DNA of 32,559 nucleotides from Amycolatopsis anabasis (GTDB lineage Bacteria; Actinomycetota; Actinomycetes; Mycobacteriales; Pseudonocardiaceae): the NCBI RefSeq assembly GCF_009765355.1, contig NZ_VTHK01000085.1, positions 1 through 32,559 of the forward strand, read 5' to 3'. A program made the position numbers and the translations under genes. Below, one piece after another: positions 7,419 to 14,402 of the stretch (its first letter is position 1; every line of letters begins with the position of its first letter). The notes under the pieces are model-generated. The model was not told the DNA's origin. It saw only the letters and a program-made list of their open reading frames with translations, and ran no database searches.

Positions 7419-7928
7419 TCAGTGCGGCGCGTCGGCGCTTTCGCCCATCGAGCGGCACAGGCGGCGCAACAGGTCGGCCAGCGCGCGCTGATCCGCTTTG
7501 CCGAGCCCGGCGATCAGGGCGCGCTCGGTGGCGAGGTCGGCCGCGATGGCCTTGTCCACCAAGCGAAGTCCCTTGCGGGTCAACCGGAGCAGGGCGGTGC
7601 GCCGGTTCGCCGGATTCTGCCGCCGGTCGATCAGGCCCGAGTCGACGAGCCGGTCGATGCGGCTGGTCATCGTGCTGCCGGTGGCGAGCATCCAGTTCCC
7701 GACCTCGCGCAGCGTCAGCTCGTACGGCGGCCCGGCGCGGCGGAGCGCGCAGAGCACCTCGAACTCGGCGGGCTGCAACCCGAACTTCCGCAGCGACTCC
7801 TCCAGATGCAGCGTGACGCGGCGGGCGATCCGGGTCATCCGGGTGAGCACGCCCATCGGCGCGGGATCCAGATCCGGGCGTTGCGCACGCCACTGGTCCA
7901 TCACGTCGTCGATGAAGTCACGTGTCAT
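7419..7928 (-). CDS. MarR-family transcriptional regulator
   Basis: A 169-residue MarR-type dimeric winged-helix regulator: dimerisation helix MTRIARRVTLHLEESLRKFG, recognition region LTLREVGNWMLATGSTMTSR, wing DRRQNPANRRTALLRLTRKG. I chose the ATG at 7928 (MTRDFIDDVM) over the GTG at 7943 because TACGCT (7940-7935, minus strand) is a -10 box ending six nt before it, as in several leaderless genes here. It is divergent from a FAD monooxygenase gene with only 59 bp between starts, and a perfect 9-bp inverted repeat sits there. It very probably represses itself and the monooxygenase, released by a phenolic or polyketide-like ligand. Confidence 0.85.
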   Translation of the reverse strand: MTRDFIDDVMDQWRAQRPDLDPAPMGVLTRMTRIARRVTLHLEESLRKFGLQPAEFEVLCALRRAGPPYELTLREVGNWMLATGSTMTSRIDRLVDSGLIDRRQNPANRRTALLRLTRKGLRLVDKAIAADLATERALIAGLGKADQRALADLLRRLCRSMGESADAPH

Positions 7929-7934
7929 TCCGAA

Positions 7935-7974
7935 AGCGTACACTTCGATGTCGTAGGTTCCGTTGTCGAAGTGT
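7935..7974. promoter_or_regulatory. Divergent marR / monooxygenase control region with perfect inverted repeat
   Basis: ACACTTCGA (7940-7948) and TCGAAGTGT (7966-7974) are perfectly complementary, arm centres 26 bp apart. The left arm overlaps by one base the MarR -10 box TACGCT (7940-7935, minus strand). Between the arms lies TAGGTT (7954-7959), a candidate plus-strand -10 box placing the start of transcription at the right arm. One repressor dimer pair could silence both genes. Confidence 0.6.
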
Positions 7975-7987
7975 CGCGGAGGACGTC

Positions 7988-9469
7988 GTGACCGAGGCGC
8001 ATCGCACCGGCGTGCTCATCGTCGGCGGCGGCCCGGTGGGCATGCTGCTGGCCGGCGAACTGGGGTTGCACGGGGTGCGCACCACGCTCATCGAGACGCT
8101 GACCGAAACCCATGACGAGCCCCGGGCGGGCACCCTGCACGCGCGGACCGCGCAGTCCCTGCTGCGGCGCGGCTACCTCGCCGAACCCGCGCCCGGTGAG
8201 CGGGATCCGGACGAGACCGTGCTCGTGCCCTTCCACTTCGGCGGCATGTCGGCCCTCACTATCGAGGCGCCCGCGATCGAGGGGCCGCCGATCGTCGGGC
8301 AGTCCCAGGCCGCGGTGGAACGGTTCCTGGAGGCGCGGGCGCGGGACCGCGGGGTGGACATCCGCCGCGGCCACGAGGGCGTCGCCCTGCGCGCGGACGC
8401 GGACGCGGCCCGGGTCACCGTGCGCCACGGCGACGACGAGTACCCGATCCGCGCGGACTACGTGGTCGGTTGCGACGGCGCGCGCAGCATGGTGCGCCGC
8501 GAGGCGGGCATCCCGAGCACCAGCCACCCCGCCACGTTCGCCGGAATCCTCGGCCTGGTCCGCCTGCTCGACCCCGCGTCCTGTCCCAACGGGTGGGTGC
8601 ACACCGACCAGGGCTGGATGCTGATCAACGTCAACCCCCTGGGACAGAGCAGGTTGCTCACCCACGACTTCACGCACCCGCTGCCCGGCCGGGACGCCCC
8701 GCTGGATCTCGCCGAACTCCAGGAGACGACCGCCCGGATCGTGGGGCGCGAGGTCCCGATGGACCAGCCCGGTTTCCTCGGCCGCTTCAGCGACTTCTGC
8801 CGGATCGCCGATCGGTACCGGGCGGGCCGGGTCCTGCTGGCCGGGGACGCCGCCCACGTGCATTCCCCGCTCGGCGGGCAGGGGCTCAACCTGGGCCTGC
8901 AGGACGCGTTCAACCTGGGCTGGAAGCTGGCGATGGTGGCCACCGGTTCGGCTCCGGATTCCCTGCTGGACACCTACCACACCGAGCGGCATCCGGTCGG
9001 CGAGCGGGTCATCGCGAACACCCGCGCGCAGGCGGCGCTGATGCGCCCCGGCCCGGAGCAGGATCCGCTGCGCGACCTGGTCCGGGACCTGCTGTCGTTC
9101 GACGAGCCGAACCGCTACGTGGCGGACCTGATCAGCGGCCAGAGCGTCGCCTACCGCCCCGCCGCGCCCGGATCGTCCACTCTGGACGGTCACTTCCTGC
9201 CCAACGTGCCGCTCGAGACCACCGAAGGCCCGCGCACGGTCGCCGGTCTGCTGCACGCGGCGCGGCCGGTGCTGCTGGTGAACGGGGACGGCGACCTCGC
9301 CGAAGCCGCCCGGAAGTGGCAGGACCGGGTGGACGTCGTGCGGCTGCGCACCAGCGAACCGCTCGGTGCGGCGGCGACCCTGTGCCGCCCGGACGGTTAC
9401 GTCGCCTTCACCGCAGCCACCCGGTCCGGCCTGGAAGACGGGCTCACCACCTGGTTCGGCCCGGCGTGA
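7988..9469 (+). CDS. FAD-dependent aromatic hydroxylase (group A flavin monooxygenase)
   Basis: A 493-residue enzyme of the PHBH fold. It has the dinucleotide-binding GGGPVGMLLAGELG (about residues 12-25), the DG motif VVGCDGARSMVRREAG (~160), and the GD motif VLLAGDAAHVHSPLGGQGLN with DAFNLGWKLA. The C-terminal ~110 residues (HFLPNVPLETTEGPRTVAGL onward) fit the thioredoxin-like domain of polyketide hydroxylases and rifampicin-type monooxygenases. It would use NAD(P)H and O2 to hydroxylate an aromatic or polyketide substrate. The GTG at 7988 follows GCGGAGG at proper distance; longer in-frame readings run into the operator. No PKS genes are nearby, so detoxification or tailoring in trans are both possible. 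Confidence 0.88.
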   Translation: MTEAHRTGVLIVGGGPVGMLLAGELGLHGVRTTLIETLTETHDEPRAGTLHARTAQSLLRRGYLAEPAPGERDPDETVLVPFHFGGMSALTIEAPAIEGPPIVGQSQAAVERFLEARARDRGVDIRRGHEGVALRADADAARVTVRHGDDEYPIRADYVVGCDGARSMVRREAGIPSTSHPATFAGILGLVRLLDPASCPNGWVHTDQGWMLINVNPLGQSRLLTHDFTHPLPGRDAPLDLAELQETTARIVGREVPMDQPGFLGRFSDFCRIADRYRAGRVLLAGDAAHVHSPLGGQGLNLGLQDAFNLGWKLAMVATGSAPDSLLDTYHTERHPVGERVIANTRAQAALMRPGPEQDPLRDLVRDLLSFDEPNRYVADLISGQSVAYRPAAPGSSTLDGHFLPNVPLETTEGPRTVAGLLHAARPVLLVNGDGDLAEAARKWQDRVDVVRLRTSEPLGAAATLCRPDGYVAFTAATRSGLEDGLTTWFGPA

Positions 9470-9478
9470 CGCGGGGCC

Positions 9479-10996
9479 TCAGCCCGGCCGCACGGACTGG
9501 GCGTGGCGGAAGACGTTCCCCGGATCCCAGGCGGCCTTGGCGCGCCGCAGCCGCGGGTAGTTGTCCTTGTAGTACAAGGTGTGCCAGGGCACCCCGGACG
9601 TGTTGTACGCGGGGTCGGACAGATCGGCGTCCGGGTAGTTGACGTAGCAGCCGTCGGTGCGGTCGCCGGGCACCGGCACCCCGCCGGTGCCGGAGTACAT
9701 CTCGCGGTAGAAGTCCCGCACCCACGCCAGGTTCGCCGCGTCCTGCTCGGCGCCGGTCCAGAACGACTGGTACAGCAGTTTGAAGATGCTGTCCCGTTGC
9801 GCGCACGCCGTGTCCGCGGGGGCGACCGAACCGATCCGCCCGCCGTAGGAAAAGGCCACCAGCATCGCGTTCGGATTGTCCACATCGGGCCTGGTGAGCT
9901 GCCGGTACGCGGTGGACAGTTGAGCGCCGGTCAGGGGAGTGCGGGTGTAGGCGGACTTGTGCTCGGCCCGGACCGTGGGGTTGTTCAGGATCGGCGTGTT
10001 CGTGCCCAGATACCGGGTGGCCTGCAACCACGGCAGCCGCCGCGGCCGCTCGAGGCCGGGCATCGGGCCGAATTCGCCGATCGCCACCTCGGCCGAACCG
10101 CCGCCGAGCCCGCCGGCCACCGAACCGAGGTAGTCCTCGAGCACTCGCGCGGCGCCGGGCGCGTTCGCGTCGATCTGCGCGACCAGCCCCGCGCAGCCGT
10201 TGGACCGGTGGTTGAGCATCAGCAGGCTGGACAGCGGCGCGCCGGGGGAGCCGGCGTCCCGGTTCGCCCAGTGCCATTGCCCGTAGTTGCCCAGCAGCCG
10301 GGCGAAGCGCGCCTCGTCCAGGCGATCCCAGGGCAGCGCGACCACGGCGACCAGCACATCCTCCGGCGGGCGCACCAGCGGCTCGTCCCCGGGCGAGGAG
10401 AACAGAAAGCGGGTGACCACGCCGAAGTTGCCGCCGCCACCACCGGTGTGCGCCCACCACAGGTCGCCCTCGGGGCCGGTCGAGTCGCGGGTGACGACCA
10501 CCGGCCGCACCCGGCCGTCGGCATCGGCCACGACCACCTCGACCCCGTACAGGTGGTCCACGGTCAGCCCGTGCTGCCGGGACAGCAACCCGTACCCGCC
10601 GCCGGTGACGTGCCCGCCCGCGCCGACGGAGTAGCAGATGCCGCCGGGGATGGTGACGCCCCAGCCGCGGTAGAGGCGCTCGTAGGCGTCCAGCAGCCGG
10701 GCCCCGGCCTCCACCGCGAACGCCCGGTGTTCGTCGTCGAAGTACACAGTGTCCATTCCGGACAGATCGAGCAGCACCCGGACGTCCGGGTGGAACACGA
10801 AATCCTCGAAGCAGTGGCCGCCGCTGCGCACGGAGAGGCGCCTGCCGGACGACACGGCGTCCCGCACGGCGGCCGCGACCTGTTCGGTCGAGCGGGGGAG
10901 CCGGACGTAGTCGGGTTTGCTCGCGTACCGCTGGTTCATCCCGGTCGTCAGGTCGGCGTACCGGGGGTCACCCGGCCGCACGATGCTCGATTCCAT
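9479..10996 (-). CDS. Berberine-bridge-enzyme-type FAD oxidase, bicovalent flavin
   Basis: A 505-residue FAD-linked oxidase (PCMH/VAO fold). Both attachment sites of bicovalent FAD are visible: His in LSVRSGGHCFEDF and Cys in PGGICYSVGAGGHVTGGGYG, followed by GDLWWAHTGGGGGNFGVVTR. The BBE C-terminal segment is present (YYKDNYPRLRRAKAAWDPGN). Family members such as AknOx and GilR oxidise alcohols of sugars or polyketides and form H2O2. There is no signal peptide. GAGGTGA precedes the ATG at 10996. It is last in the operon that starts with the HbpS-like gene, after a strong intergenic hairpin, and its 3' end faces the FAD monooxygenase 9 bp away. Confidence 0.88.
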   Translation of the reverse strand: MESSIVRPGDPRYADLTTGMNQRYASKPDYVRLPRSTEQVAAAVRDAVSSGRRLSVRSGGHCFEDFVFHPDVRVLLDLSGMDTVYFDDEHRAFAVEAGARLLDAYERLYRGWGVTIPGGICYSVGAGGHVTGGGYGLLSRQHGLTVDHLYGVEVVVADADGRVRPVVVTRDSTGPEGDLWWAHTGGGGGNFGVVTRFLFSSPGDEPLVRPPEDVLVAVVALPWDRLDEARFARLLGNYGQWHWANRDAGSPGAPLSSLLMLNHRSNGCAGLVAQIDANAPGAARVLEDYLGSVAGGLGGGSAEVAIGEFGPMPGLERPRRLPWLQATRYLGTNTPILNNPTVRAEHKSAYTRTPLTGAQLSTAYRQLTRPDVDNPNAMLVAFSYGGRIGSVAPADTACAQRDSIFKLLYQSFWTGAEQDAANLAWVRDFYREMYSGTGGVPVPGDRTDGCYVNYPDADLSDPAYNTSGVPWHTLYYKDNYPRLRRAKAAWDPGNVFRHAQSVRPG

Positions 10997-11011
10997 CGGC
11001 TTTCACCTCGC

Positions 11012-11069
11012 AGAAAAGGGAACGCGGGGCCGGGCGGCCAGTAGTCGGAGGCACCGCCCGGCCCCGCGT
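11012..11069 (-). terminator. Intrinsic terminator/attenuator between tautomerase and oxidase genes
   Basis: A perfect 16-bp inverted repeat: ACGCGGGGCCGGGCGG (11022-11037) and CCGCCCGGCCCCGCGT (11054-11069), 16-nt loop. On the minus strand it is followed by TCCCTTTTCT (11021-11012), a real T-containing tract, then the SD and ATG of the oxidase gene. It may terminate or attenuate transcription into the last gene of the operon. Confidence 0.75.
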
Positions 11070-11082
11070 CCGGGGCCGGCCG

Positions 11083-11268
11083 CTAGAGATCAGCGGCCAG
11101 CCGTCCCCCGGTCCCCCAGTGGTCCTGCTCGACGTCGCTGACGATGACGGTCACCGCCGCGGCCGGGCAGCCCGCGATCCGGGAGACGGTCTTGGTCACT
11201 TCCTCGACCAGTTCGCGCCGTTGCTGCTCACCGGCGCCTTTCCACCAGTTCACGTTCACGACTGGCAT
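11083..11268 (-). CDS. 4-oxalocrotonate tautomerase-family protein (61 aa)
   Basis: A 61-residue protein of the size of a 4-OT monomer, MPVVNVNWWKGAGEQQRREL at the N-terminus, with Pro1 after Met removal as the expected catalytic base. The C-terminal DHWGTGGRLAAD matches the family's GHFGIGGELA region. By alignment from memory, the two arginines of canonical 4-OT (Arg11, Arg39) are Ala and Thr here and Phe50 is Trp, so classical oxalocrotonate chemistry is doubtful. The ATG at 11268 has a GAGGTGA site and lies 41 bp inside the 3' end of the MFS gene. A hairpin separates it from the oxidase gene. Confidence 0.82.
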   Translation of the reverse strand: MPVVNVNWWKGAGEQQRRELVEEVTKTVSRIAGCPAAAVTVIVSDVEQDHWGTGGRLAADL

Positions 11269-12445
11269 TCGTGGTCACCTCCTCGTGTTTCACCGGGTCC
11301 GCGCTCCGCCGGTCGGACAGCACCGAAAGCCCGGCCAGGCCGAGGGAACCGATCGCGAGCGCGGCGCCGATCCAGCTCGGCGACAGCAGGCCCGCACCGG
11401 CGCTGATCCCGAGCCCGCCCAGGAACGGCCCGGCCGCGTTGCCGATGTTGAACGCGGAGATGTTGGCCGTGCTGGCCAGCGTGGGCGCCGCCTCGGTCTC
11501 GTTCATCACCCGGGTCTGCAGCGCCGGGTTGATCAGGAAGCTGGCCACCCCGAACAGGAACAGCGTGATCACCATGGCGATCTGGCTGTGCGCGGCGAGG
11601 GAGAACGCGCCGAGCATCACCGCGAGCAGGGCGAGCCCCGCGCACAGCGTGCCCAGCAGCGTCCGGTCGGCGAACTTCCCGCCCAGCACGCTGCCGAGGA
11701 ACGTGCCGACGCCGAAGAGCATCAGCAGCGGCGGCACCCACCCGGCGGTGAAGCCGGTGAAATCGGTGAGCAGCGGGGAAATGTAGGTGTAGGCGGTGTA
11801 CAGGGCCGCCTGGCTGAGCATGGTGGTGCCCAGGGCCAGCCACACCTTCGGGTTGGCGAAGGCGGACAGTTCGTGCCGCACGCCGATGTGCCGCGACGGC
11901 GGCTGGTGCGGGACCAGGGCGATCACCCCGATCAGGTCGATCACGCCGAGGATCGCCACCGCGAGGAAGGTGGCCCGCCACCCCAGGTGCTGGCCGATGA
12001 AGGTGCCCATCGGAACCCCGGCGATGGTGGCGATGGTCAGCCCGCCGAACATGATGGCGATCGCCCGCGCGCGTTTGGCGGGCTCCACCAGGTTGGCCGC
12101 GACGACCGCGCCGATCCCGAAGAACGAGCCGTGCGCGATCGCGGTGACCACCCGGGCGATCATCAGCACCCCGTAGGACGGCGCCAGGGCCGCGATGGTC
12201 TCGCCGACGATGAAGACCACCAGCAGCGCGATCAGCGCGGCCTTGCGCGGGATCCGGGTGGTCGCCGCGGTGATCAGCGGCGCGCCCACCACCACGCCCA
12301 GTGCGAACAGCGAGATCAGCAGGCCCGCGTCGGGGAGGGACACGTCGAACGCCCGGGCCAGCTCGGGGAGCAGACCGGCGATCATGAACTCCGTCGTGCC
12401 CAGGCTGAACACGGTCAGCCCGAGCACGAACAAGGCAATAGGCAT
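11228..12445 (-). CDS. MFS drug exporter, DHA1 (12-TM, chloramphenicol-resistance type)
   Basis: A 405-residue 12-helix major facilitator. The start MPIALFVLGLTVFSLGTTEF and the next residues MIAGLLPELARAFDVS are typical of the CmlR/Cmx/AraJ-like DHA1 group. Motif C-like GGLTIATIAGVPMGTFIGQH lies in TM5. I chose the ATG at 12445, preceded by AAGGAG (12457-12452, minus strand). It probably exports a small hydrophobic compound or antibiotic by proton antiport. It lies 64 bp downstream of the HbpS-like gene and overlaps the tautomerase gene by 41 bp. The TetR gene at 13208 is the natural candidate regulator. Confidence 0.88.
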   Translation of the reverse strand: MPIALFVLGLTVFSLGTTEFMIAGLLPELARAFDVSLPDAGLLISLFALGVVVGAPLITAATTRIPRKAALIALLVVFIVGETIAALAPSYGVLMIARVVTAIAHGSFFGIGAVVAANLVEPAKRARAIAIMFGGLTIATIAGVPMGTFIGQHLGWRATFLAVAILGVIDLIGVIALVPHQPPSRHIGVRHELSAFANPKVWLALGTTMLSQAALYTAYTYISPLLTDFTGFTAGWVPPLLMLFGVGTFLGSVLGGKFADRTLLGTLCAGLALLAVMLGAFSLAAHSQIAMVITLFLFGVASFLINPALQTRVMNETEAAPTLASTANISAFNIGNAAGPFLGGLGISAGAGLLSPSWIGAALAIGSLGLAGLSVLSDRRSADPVKHEEVTTNASRERELVERRR

Positions 12446-12509
12446 CGAATGCTCCTTGGGAGGGGAGAGGTGGCACCCGCGGGGGAGCCGCGGGTGCCCG
12501 CCCTCGCGA

Positions 12510-12932
12510 TCAGGAGATGGCCGACAGTCCGGCTTCCGCGATCTTGACGTCATCGGTCCAGTGCGCGCCGGAGACGCCGATCGCGCCGACGATCTCGCCG
12601 TCGACGGTGATGGGCAGGCCACCGCCCATGGTCACCAGCCGCGAGATCGCGGTCGGCGCGCCCGCGGCGATCACCTCGTCCTTCTTGAGGACCTCGGACC
12701 ACTGCTCGGTCGGCATCGCGGAGGACGCCGCGGTGTAGGCCTTGTCCTGCGACACCTGAACGGCGTTGAGCTTGGAGCCGTCCTGGCGCAGGAACGCCTT
12801 CAGGTTGCCGGACTCGTCGACCACGGAGATCGCGAAGCGCTTCTCCGTCTGCTTCGCGGCGTCGTGCGCCGCGTCGACGATCTTCCAGGCCAACTCGTCG
12901 CTGATGGAGGTACGGCGTTGCACGTTGGGCAT
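12510..12932 (-). CDS. GlcG/HbpS-family protein (heme-binding-like)
   Basis: A 140-residue protein of the GlcG/HbpS (DUF336) family: AWKIVDAAHDAAKQTEKRFA, ISVVDESGNLKAFLRQDG, QDKAYTAASSAMPTEQW, GGGLPITVDGEIVGAIGVSG. HbpS of Streptomyces binds heme and senses redox stress; other members lie in catabolic and antibiotic clusters with unclear roles. No signal peptide is present, so it is cytoplasmic. AGGAG precedes the ATG. It heads a minus-strand operon with an MFS exporter, a tautomerase and a BBE oxidase, about 90 nt after a predicted start of transcription. Confidence 0.85.
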   Translation of the reverse strand: MPNVQRRTSISDELAWKIVDAAHDAAKQTEKRFAISVVDESGNLKAFLRQDGSKLNAVQVSQDKAYTAASSAMPTEQWSEVLKKDEVIAAGAPTAISRLVTMGGGLPITVDGEIVGAIGVSGAHWTDDVKIAEAGLSAIS

Positions 12933-13029
12933 TGCTGGCGAACTCCTGCCTGGCTAGTCGGGTTGCTCCTTGCCTGGCCGCCCGCGTCCGCCCCGGAGGC
13001 CGGAGCGCAACGGCGACGGCCACGCCTCG

Positions 13030-13058
13030 ACCGTAGCAAAAATGGATCGCTCGGTAAA
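13030..13058 (-). promoter_or_regulatory. Predicted promoter of the HbpS-MFS-tautomerase-oxidase operon
   Basis: On the minus strand TTTACC (13058-13053) and TACGGT (13035-13030) are separated by 17 nt, a plausible sigma-70-type promoter giving a ~90-nt leader to 12932. GCTCGGTAA overlaps the -35 region (13049-13057) and recurs directly at 13111-13119, a possible regulator site. Confidence 0.5.
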
Positions 13059-13149
13059 GAAACCAGGGACATCGGGGCTGGCGATGACGTCAGATTTCCA
13101 GAAAAACCCTGCTCGGTAAGCAAGTTGATCGATGATATCTGTATCGAAT

Positions 13150-13201
13150 GGTCAAGTTTGGCTACCCTTAACTTGACCGGTCGTTCCACCATCGTTAGGC
13201 T
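13150..13201 (+). promoter_or_regulatory. tetR promoter with perfect 9-bp inverted-repeat operator
   Basis: GGTCAAGTT (13150-13158) and AACTTGACC (13170-13178) form a perfect inverted repeat with an 11-bp spacer, arm centres 20 bp apart. The right arm contains the -35 hexamer TTGACC (13173-13178); 17 nt downstream is the -10 TAGGCT (13196-13201), six nt before the ATG at 13208. The palindrome GACCGGTC (13175-13182) overlaps the -35. Autorepression is strongly suggested. Confidence 0.65.
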
Positions 13202-13207
13202 GATCGT

Positions 13208-13792
13208 ATGTCCCGGGTGCGCGAGTTCGACACCGACGCCGTCGTGCAGAAGGCCATGGAGGTCTTCTGGTGGCGCGGCTTCGAGGCCACCTCGATCCAG
13301 GATCTGGTCGAGGCGACCGGGATCGGCCGCGGGTCCCTGTACGCGGCGTTCGGCAGCAAGCACGGCCTCTACGAGCTCGCGCTCCAGCGGTACGTCCAGC
13401 AGACCACCGACGCGACGCGGCGTGCGCTGGCGAAGCGGGTGCCGGTCCGCCAGGTGATGCGGGATCTGCTGCTCGGCCGGGTGGACGACGCGCTGGAGGA
13501 GCCCGGCCGGCCGGGCTGCCTGCTGGTCATGGCGATCACCGAACGGGTGCCGCACGACGCGACCACCAACCGGATCGTGCGCGACGCCATCACCGCGCTG
13601 CAGGATTCGTTCTGCGCGACGCTGTACATGGCGCGCAGCATGGGCGAGTTGCCCGCCGAGGCCGACGTGCCCGCGCTGTCGAATTTCCTGGTCACCATGA
13701 TTCAAGGGCTGCGGGTGATGAGTGCGGTGTGCCCGGACCAGCCCATGCTTTCCCAGGTTGTCGATATCGCGCTGGCCGCGATTCCCGAATAG
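13208..13792 (+). CDS. TetR/AcrR-family transcriptional regulator
   Basis: A 194-residue TetR-type regulator: MEVFWWRGFEATSIQDLVEA followed by TGIGRGSLYAAFGSKHGLYE is the helix-turn-helix (about residues 18-57); the rest is a helical ligand-binding domain. No SD precedes the ATG; the -10 TAGGCT ends six nt upstream, so the transcript is probably leaderless. It is divergent from the HbpS-MFS-tautomerase-oxidase operon (276 bp between starts), its likely target. A GC-rich hairpin follows the gene. Confidence 0.88.
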   Translation: MSRVREFDTDAVVQKAMEVFWWRGFEATSIQDLVEATGIGRGSLYAAFGSKHGLYELALQRYVQQTTDATRRALAKRVPVRQVMRDLLLGRVDDALEEPGRPGCLLVMAITERVPHDATTNRIVRDAITALQDSFCATLYMARSMGELPAEADVPALSNFLVTMIQGLRVMSAVCPDQPMLSQVVDIALAAIPE

Positions 13793-13805
13793 TCCGCCCA
13801 AGGCG

Positions 13806-13829
13806 GCGGCCGGAGTTTCTGTCGGCCGC
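13806..13829 (+). terminator. Hairpin after the tetR gene
   Basis: GCGGCCG (13806-13812) and CGGCCGC (13823-13829) pair perfectly around a 10-nt loop, 14 bp after the stop codon. No T tract. Confidence 0.5.
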
Positions 13830-13959
13830 TGTCTTGGCGTGCGATTCAGCCGGTATTCACCGGTCGATTGTCGCCGGTACTCCTTTTTGGTCATGCTCTG
13901 GACTTCTGGTCCATTGAGGTTTTCTCGGTGTGTGGCTTCGCGCCGTGCTTCGCCGGGTG

Positions 13960-14061
13960 CCCGGGTGGGGAACTTGCCCGCCCGAGTGTGCGACTCACGT
14001 ACCCGAACGTGTAACTCGCGTGCCTGAGTGTGCAACTCGCGGCGGGACAGCACCACAACTC
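13960..14061 (+). repeat. Array B of the 21-22-nt dispersed tandem repeat
   Basis: Units at 13960-13975, 13981-13996, 14002-14017 and 14023-14038, all spaced exactly 21 nt, with cores such as CCCGAACGTGTAACTC and CCTGAGTGTGCAACTC. A fifth, decayed unit ends near 14061. Same orientation as array A. Confidence 0.72.
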
Positions 14062-14121
14062 ACCGAGAAAACCTCATTGGGTACTAGTTTGACGAGCCCT
14101 GGCAGTTCACTACCTGGCGTG

Positions 14122-14139
14122 TTGTGAGCGTTGTCACAA
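14122..14139. promoter_or_regulatory. CRP/GlxR-like binding site
   Basis: TTGTGA (14122-14127) and TCACAA (14134-14139) are separated by 6 bp, giving a perfect TGTGA-N6-TCACA palindrome, the consensus of CRP-family regulators. It lies 264 bp upstream of the seven-gene operon; no other gene start is near. Binding by a CRP homologue is inference. Confidence 0.5.
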
Positions 14140-14304
14140 AGCTCGCGGATTGCCGATTTCAGGACATTGTCGCGCCGCTTCGATCTTGTCGCCGGGCTAT
14201 GCGTGGTTCGGCGCATGTGGACTGACCCGATTCAGTCAATTTTCCTACTCCATTTGCACCAGAAACCCTCGGTCACCAAAGGCGTGTGGGTATTTTTGCC
14301 GACT

Positions 14305-14334
14305 TTGCCAGACCCGGGATCACTCATTTATGGT
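14305..14334 (+). promoter_or_regulatory. Candidate promoter of the seven-gene operon
   Basis: TTGCCA (14305-14310) and TATGGT (14329-14334) are 18 nt apart and would start transcription near 14341, giving a ~60-nt leader to the GTG at 14403. TTTGCC occurs twice with 9-bp period (14295-14300, 14304-14309), overlapping the -35 and possibly an activator half-site pair. Confidence 0.45.
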
Positions 14335-14402
14335 CGCCCACGGCGGCGAAATGGAGAACAGCTCGCCAGTGATCACGTTTCCCAATCCACATTGGAGTTC
14401 CA

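Larger units (their letters stand above)
13793..14402. other. 610-bp gene-free regulatory region upstream of the seven-gene operon
   Basis: In order this stretch holds the tetR hairpin, repeat array B (13960-14061), a perfect CRP-like palindrome (14122-14139) and a promoter-like pair (14305-14334) before the operon start at 14403. Small ORFs here lack an SD or sensible composition. The region is less GC-rich than neighbouring coding sequence, notably after 14060. Confidence 0.6.
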
